This document shows, piece by piece, positions 43,401 to 46,266 of a DNA stretch of 46,266 nucleotides. Made by a program: the position numbers and the translations under genes. The DNA is from Gammaproteobacteria bacterium. Its GTDB lineage: Bacteria > Pseudomonadota > Gammaproteobacteria > Xanthomonadales > Wenzhouxiangellaceae. Within the stretch, counting starts at the first letter, position 1; each line of letters starts with the position of its first letter. The notes below the pieces were generated by a model. It was not told the DNA's origin. It saw only the letters and a program-made list of their open reading frames with translations, and searched no databases. The stretch lies in NCBI GenBank assembly GCA_003567685.1, contig PWYW01000072.1:1-46266 (forward strand), written 5' to 3'.

Positions 43401-44331
43401 CGAACTTGCCCAGGCCTGGGCGGCGACCAGCCATGCCATGCAGCGCCTGCGTGATAACCCGGACTGCGCCGATGAGGAATTTGCCCTGTTGGCGGACTGG
43501 GACCGACCCGGCCTGACGCCTCAAGTCACCTTTGACCCATCAGTCGCGCCAGCCATCACCGGCCAGGCACGGCCGCAGGTTGCCATTCTGCGGGAGCAGG
43601 GCGTCAACGGCCAGCGAGAGATGGCGCGCGCCTTCATGATGGCCGGCTTTGAGGCGGTGGACGTGCACATGAGCGACCTCGCCTCGGGTCGGGCCTCGCT
43701 GGAGGATTTCCACGGCCTGGCCGCCTGCGGCGGGTTTTCTTACGGCGACGTGCTCGGTGCCGGCCAGGGTTGGGCCCGGTCGATTCTGTTCAACGATGCC
43801 CTGGCTGAACAGTTCCAGCGTTTCCTGGCCAACCCGGAGCGGTTTGCGCTGGGCGTATGCAACGGCTGCCAGATGTTGTCGGCGCTGAAACCGTTGATCC
43901 CGGGTAGTGAACACTGGCCGGCCTTTGTCCATAACCGTTCGCGCCAGTTCGAAGCCCGTTTGAGCCTGGTCGAGATCACGCCCTCGCCCTCGCTGTTTTT
44001 CGACGGCATGGCCGGCTCGCGCCTGCCGGTGGCCACGGCCCACGGCGAAGGTCGGGCCGACTTCGCCAGCCCGGCGGCCATGGACCTGGCATCAGTGGCC
44101 GTTCGCTACGTCGATGGTCACGGCCAGCCGGCAGATCAATATCCGGAAAACCCGAACGGTTCGCCAGGCGGCGTCACGGGCTTGTGCAACGCCGACGGAC
44201 GTGTGACCATTCTGATGCCGCACCCGGAACGTCTGCTGCGGCGCGTGAATTTCTCCTGGGCACCGGCCGAGTGGGGCGATGCGTCCCCCTGGATGCGGAT
44301 GTTCCAGAACGCCCGCCGCTGGCTGAATTGA
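40492..44331 (+). CDS. purL: Phosphoribosylformylglycinamidine synthase
   Basis: This 1,279-residue single-chain enzyme does the fourth step of purine synthesis, converting FGAR, glutamine and ATP to FGAM. It has the large gammaproteobacterial layout: an N-terminal PurS-like domain (~1-140), a linker, two AIRS-like synthase halves and a C-terminal glutaminase. Visible motifs include [35 protein letters not shown], the inactive-half VGKDSLSM, and in the glutaminase GVCNGCQML (nucleophile Cys1123) with PHPERLLR (His1244, Glu1246). ATG 40492 is chosen for homology to the usual LxGxPALSxFR-like start and the AAAGGG before it. In-frame ATGs at 40423 and 40465 lack ribosome-binding sites. It is followed 22 bp later by an unrelated membrane-protein gene. 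Confidence 0.96.
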   Translation: [1279 protein letters not shown]

Positions 44332-44353
44332 ACCTGTTAATGTCCGAAGCACG

Positions 44354-45013
44354 ATGAGCGAAGACCCCGACAAGGACGGCAGCGATGCTGATCAGGCCGA
44401 GACGCCTGACGCACCGCCGCCCCGAAAAGGCAACCCGATCAAGGAAATGTTCCTGCTGGCGGCGCTGTATCTGCCCATGGGCTTTTTCCTGTGGTTTTTT
44501 GCCTCCAGCTTGCTGATGGTGCCCACCCGGCTGGTGGTCGAATGGTTGCTGGTTGGCGTGCACGGCGACGTGTTCGTGTCGCTGTTTCAGGACGGCTACA
44601 TTTTCGAACTGCAGGCCGACCAGCAGGTTCGCAACCCGGAAACTGGCCAGATGATCCCGCTTACCTGGATCATCAACCCTATGATCTATGCCTGGGGTAT
44701 GGCGCTGCTGTTTGGTCTGATCATGGCTACCCCGTTGACGATCAAGCGTCGCCTCTTGCAAATGCTGATCGGATTCATGGTGGTCAGCGTTGTGGCTGTC
44801 TGGGGTACTTACTGGGAGGCATGGCGCGATGTCGCCTTTTTGTTCGGCCCGGATGTGGGCGCCCTGATTGATGAAACCTGGCACACGCCAACCATGATTG
44901 CGCTGTTTTACCAGATGGGCTACCTGATGTTCCCCGCAGTGGTTCCGGTGGCGACCTGGATCTTGATGAACCGGGACTTCATCGAGCGCGAGGTACTCAC
45001 GGGGCGCCACTGA
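44354..45013 (+). CDS. Polytopic membrane protein, possibly of the exosortase-H-associated family
   Basis: The product is 219 residues. An acidic, Pro-rich cytoplasmic N-terminus (~1-28) is followed by four likely TM helices: LLAALYLPMGFFLWFFASSL, INPMIYAWGMALLFGLIMAT, LLQMLIGFMVVSVVAVWGTY and FYQMGYLMFPAVVPVATWIL. Between helices 1 and 2 is a ~50-residue loop (GDVFVSLFQDGYIFELQADQ). The pattern 'INPxIYxxGxxLxxxLxxAT ... QxGYLxxPxxxPxxxW' resembles, from memory, proteins annotated as exosortase-H-associated membrane proteins. That link is unverified, and no exosortase is in the window. It starts 22 bp after purL and precedes gspE by ~95 bp. Function unknown. Confidence 0.55.
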   Translation: MSEDPDKDGSDADQAETPDAPPPRKGNPIKEMFLLAALYLPMGFFLWFFASSLLMVPTRLVVEWLLVGVHGDVFVSLFQDGYIFELQADQQVRNPETGQMIPLTWIINPMIYAWGMALLFGLIMATPLTIKRRLLQMLIGFMVVSVVAVWGTYWEAWRDVAFLFGPDVGALIDETWHTPTMIALFYQMGYLMFPAVVPVATWILMNRDFIEREVLTGRH

Positions 45014-45069
45014 ACCAGACCGGCCTTTATGCTGTCTGTTATCGGGGGCAATTGGAACTCGCCCTGATT

Positions 45070-45097
45070 TCGTCGAAATCGACGACCTAGCTATAAT
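45070..45097 (+). promoter_or_regulatory. Palindrome and TATAAT upstream of gspE
   Basis: TCGTCGA-AA-TCGACGA (45070-45085) is a perfect 7-bp inverted repeat where a -35 would be expected. It is followed by TATAAT (45092-45097), which ends 10 bp before the gspE ATG. A repressor or activator site at the gspE promoter is plausible. Confidence 0.45.
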
Positions 45098-45107
45098 CGC
45101 GAGGCTT

Positions 45108-46266
45108 ATGGAAACCCAAGGATTGACCGCAACTGGTGATTCCGAGCTGTTACCCAGCATTGGAGATCACCTGGAAGACCAGGCGTCGGAATTGTGTCGC
45201 CTGATGGTTGAGCAGGGCCGCCTGCGCGAAGAAGACCTGGCCCGTGCCCGTGCCTATCGGGATCAGCATGGCGGGAACCTGCTCACCCTGCTGGTGCGCC
45301 TGGGTCTGGTGTCCGAGCGCGACCTGGCCCGCGCCCAGTCCGACATGCTTGGTATCGATCTGGTCAGCGACAAGGATTACCCCGAAGACGCGCCCACGTG
45401 TGAAGACATCTCGCTGCGCTACATGAAGCAGCAGCACCTGGTGCCGATCTCAATGACCGACGAGGACATCGTTGTGGTCATGGCCGACCCGCAAGACCAG
45501 TTCGCCCTCAAGGCGATTGGCATGGCCTGCGGTCGCAAGGTGATTCCACGGGTGGGCGTTACCTCGGAAATCGACAACACCATCGAGCGTTATTTTGGCG
45601 GTGGCCGCAGCGCCATGGGCCAGATTGCCGACACTCTGGGTGGTGAAGGTGCGGCCGGTGGCGAAGACGAGGAAGATGTCGAGCACCTGCGCGACCTGGC
45701 TTCCGAAGCCCCGGTCATCCGGCTGGTCAACCTGATTCTCCAGCGCGCGGTGGAATCGCGCGCTTCGGACATCCACATTGAACCGTTTGAAAACCGTCTG
45801 AAGGTCCGCTACCGAATTGACGGGGTGCTGCAGGAAGTCGAGGCGCCGCCGGCTCGCTCGACCTCAGCGGTGATTTCGCGCGTCAAGATCATGGCCAAGC
45901 TCAACATTGCCGAGCGCCGACTGCCTCAGGACGGTCGCATCATGCACCGGGTTGGCGGCAAGGAGCTTGACCTTCGAGTCTCGACGGTTCCGACCGCTCA
46001 TGGCGAATCGGTGGTCATGCGTATTCTCGATCGCGAAGCCGTGGTGCTGGATTTCACCAGCCTGGGTTTTGCCGAGGATTCGCAAAAGACCTTCATCAAG
46101 GCCCTTGAGATGCCCCACGGCATCATCCTGGTAACCGGCCCGACCGGTTCGGGTAAAACGACCACGCTGTATACCGCCCTCAGCCAGCTCAACACGCCTG
46201 AGCGCAAGATCATCACCGTCGAAGACCCGATTGAATACCAGATCGAGGGTATCAACCAGATCCAGG
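45108..46266 (+). CDS. gspE: Type II secretion system ATPase GspE, N-terminal part (cut by window end)
   Basis: 386 complete codons are present. The protein is a hexameric cytoplasmic ATPase that powers pseudopilus assembly in type II secretion. The N1E-like domain spans ~25-160. The linker to the core has a short Gly/Glu-rich stretch (~178-188). The N2E and catalytic parts show RDLASEAPVIRLVNLIL, SRASDIHIEPFENRLKVRYR, NIAERRLPQDGRI and DLRVSTVPTAHGESVVMRIL. Walker A is GPTGSGKT at 344-351. The Asp-box TVEDPIEYQIEGINQIQ reaches the edge. These motifs favour GspE over PilB, but PilB is the main alternative. ATG 45108 has GAGG only three bases away. An in-frame ATG at 45204 is a weaker choice. 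Other gsp genes would be expected downstream. Confidence 0.88.
   Translation, partial: METQGLTATGDSELLPSIGDHLEDQASELCRLMVEQGRLREEDLARARAYRDQHGGNLLTLLVRLGLVSERDLARAQSDMLGIDLVSDKDYPEDAPTCEDISLRYMKQQHLVPISMTDEDIVVVMADPQDQFALKAIGMACGRKVIPRVGVTSEIDNTIERYFGGGRSAMGQIADTLGGEGAAGGEDEEDVEHLRDLASEAPVIRLVNLILQRAVESRASDIHIEPFENRLKVRYRIDGVLQEVEAPPARSTSAVISRVKIMAKLNIAERRLPQDGRIMHRVGGKELDLRVSTVPTAHGESVVMRILDREAVVLDFTSLGFAEDSQKTFIKALEMPHGIILVTGPTGSGKTTTLYTALSQLNTPERKIITVEDPIEYQIEGINQIQ

Overview
The window is a GC-rich chromosomal segment of a Gram-negative bacterium, most likely a gammaproteobacterium. The evidence is conserved gene order: pepA-holC-valS with lptF-lptG divergent from pepA, xerD followed by dsbC, a single-chain PurL of about 1,280 residues, and a type II secretion ATPase. 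A Xanthomonadales or Wenzhouxiangella-like lineage is my guess from protein style and was not tested. No rRNA, tRNA, IS element or CRISPR array was found.

Layout. Positions 1-7893: the C-terminus of a nitrilase-family protein, then a tight RND export operon (lipoprotein adaptor plus two different RND pumps with overlapping ends, no outer-membrane factor). Positions 8004-13405, minus strand: glyoxalase I with a SAM methyltransferase, an XRE-type regulator, and a tripartite tricarboxylate transporter. In that transporter the solute-binding protein (TctC) and small membrane subunit (TctB) are one polypeptide, followed by TctA. Positions 13494-14826: a DUF4112 membrane protein and an unassigned lipoprotein.

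Positions 15203-29749 hold one gene of 14.5 kb, about 31% of the window, encoding a 4,848-residue exported mosaic protein. In order it has a signal peptide, an alpha/alpha-toroid-like domain, a 'FLGRDG' domain, about 2,200 residues of right-handed beta-helix built from six consecutive start modules, three tandem repeats of about 250 residues, two more FLGRDG domains, four MBG repeats, a Big-1-like and a DUF11-like domain, and a C-terminal tail. It ends at a strong intrinsic terminator.

Positions 29914-46266 are mostly housekeeping: valS, holC and pepA (minus strand); lptF and lptG (LPS export); an RDD protein; a lysine-rich histone-H1-like protein with 19 pentapeptide units; xerD; dsbC; purL; a polytopic membrane protein; and gspE, cut by the window edge. 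The holC-valS and pepA-holC gaps carry large imperfect inverted repeats. Several start regions (lptF, gspE, purL) have -10-like hexamers with palindromes or hairpins very near the start codon.

The strongest candidates for something new are the giant surface or secreted protein with its recurring FLGRDG domain, and the TctC-TctB fusion. GspE and DsbC lie on the same segment and could in principle serve export and disulfide formation of the giant protein, but nothing in the sequence links them directly.
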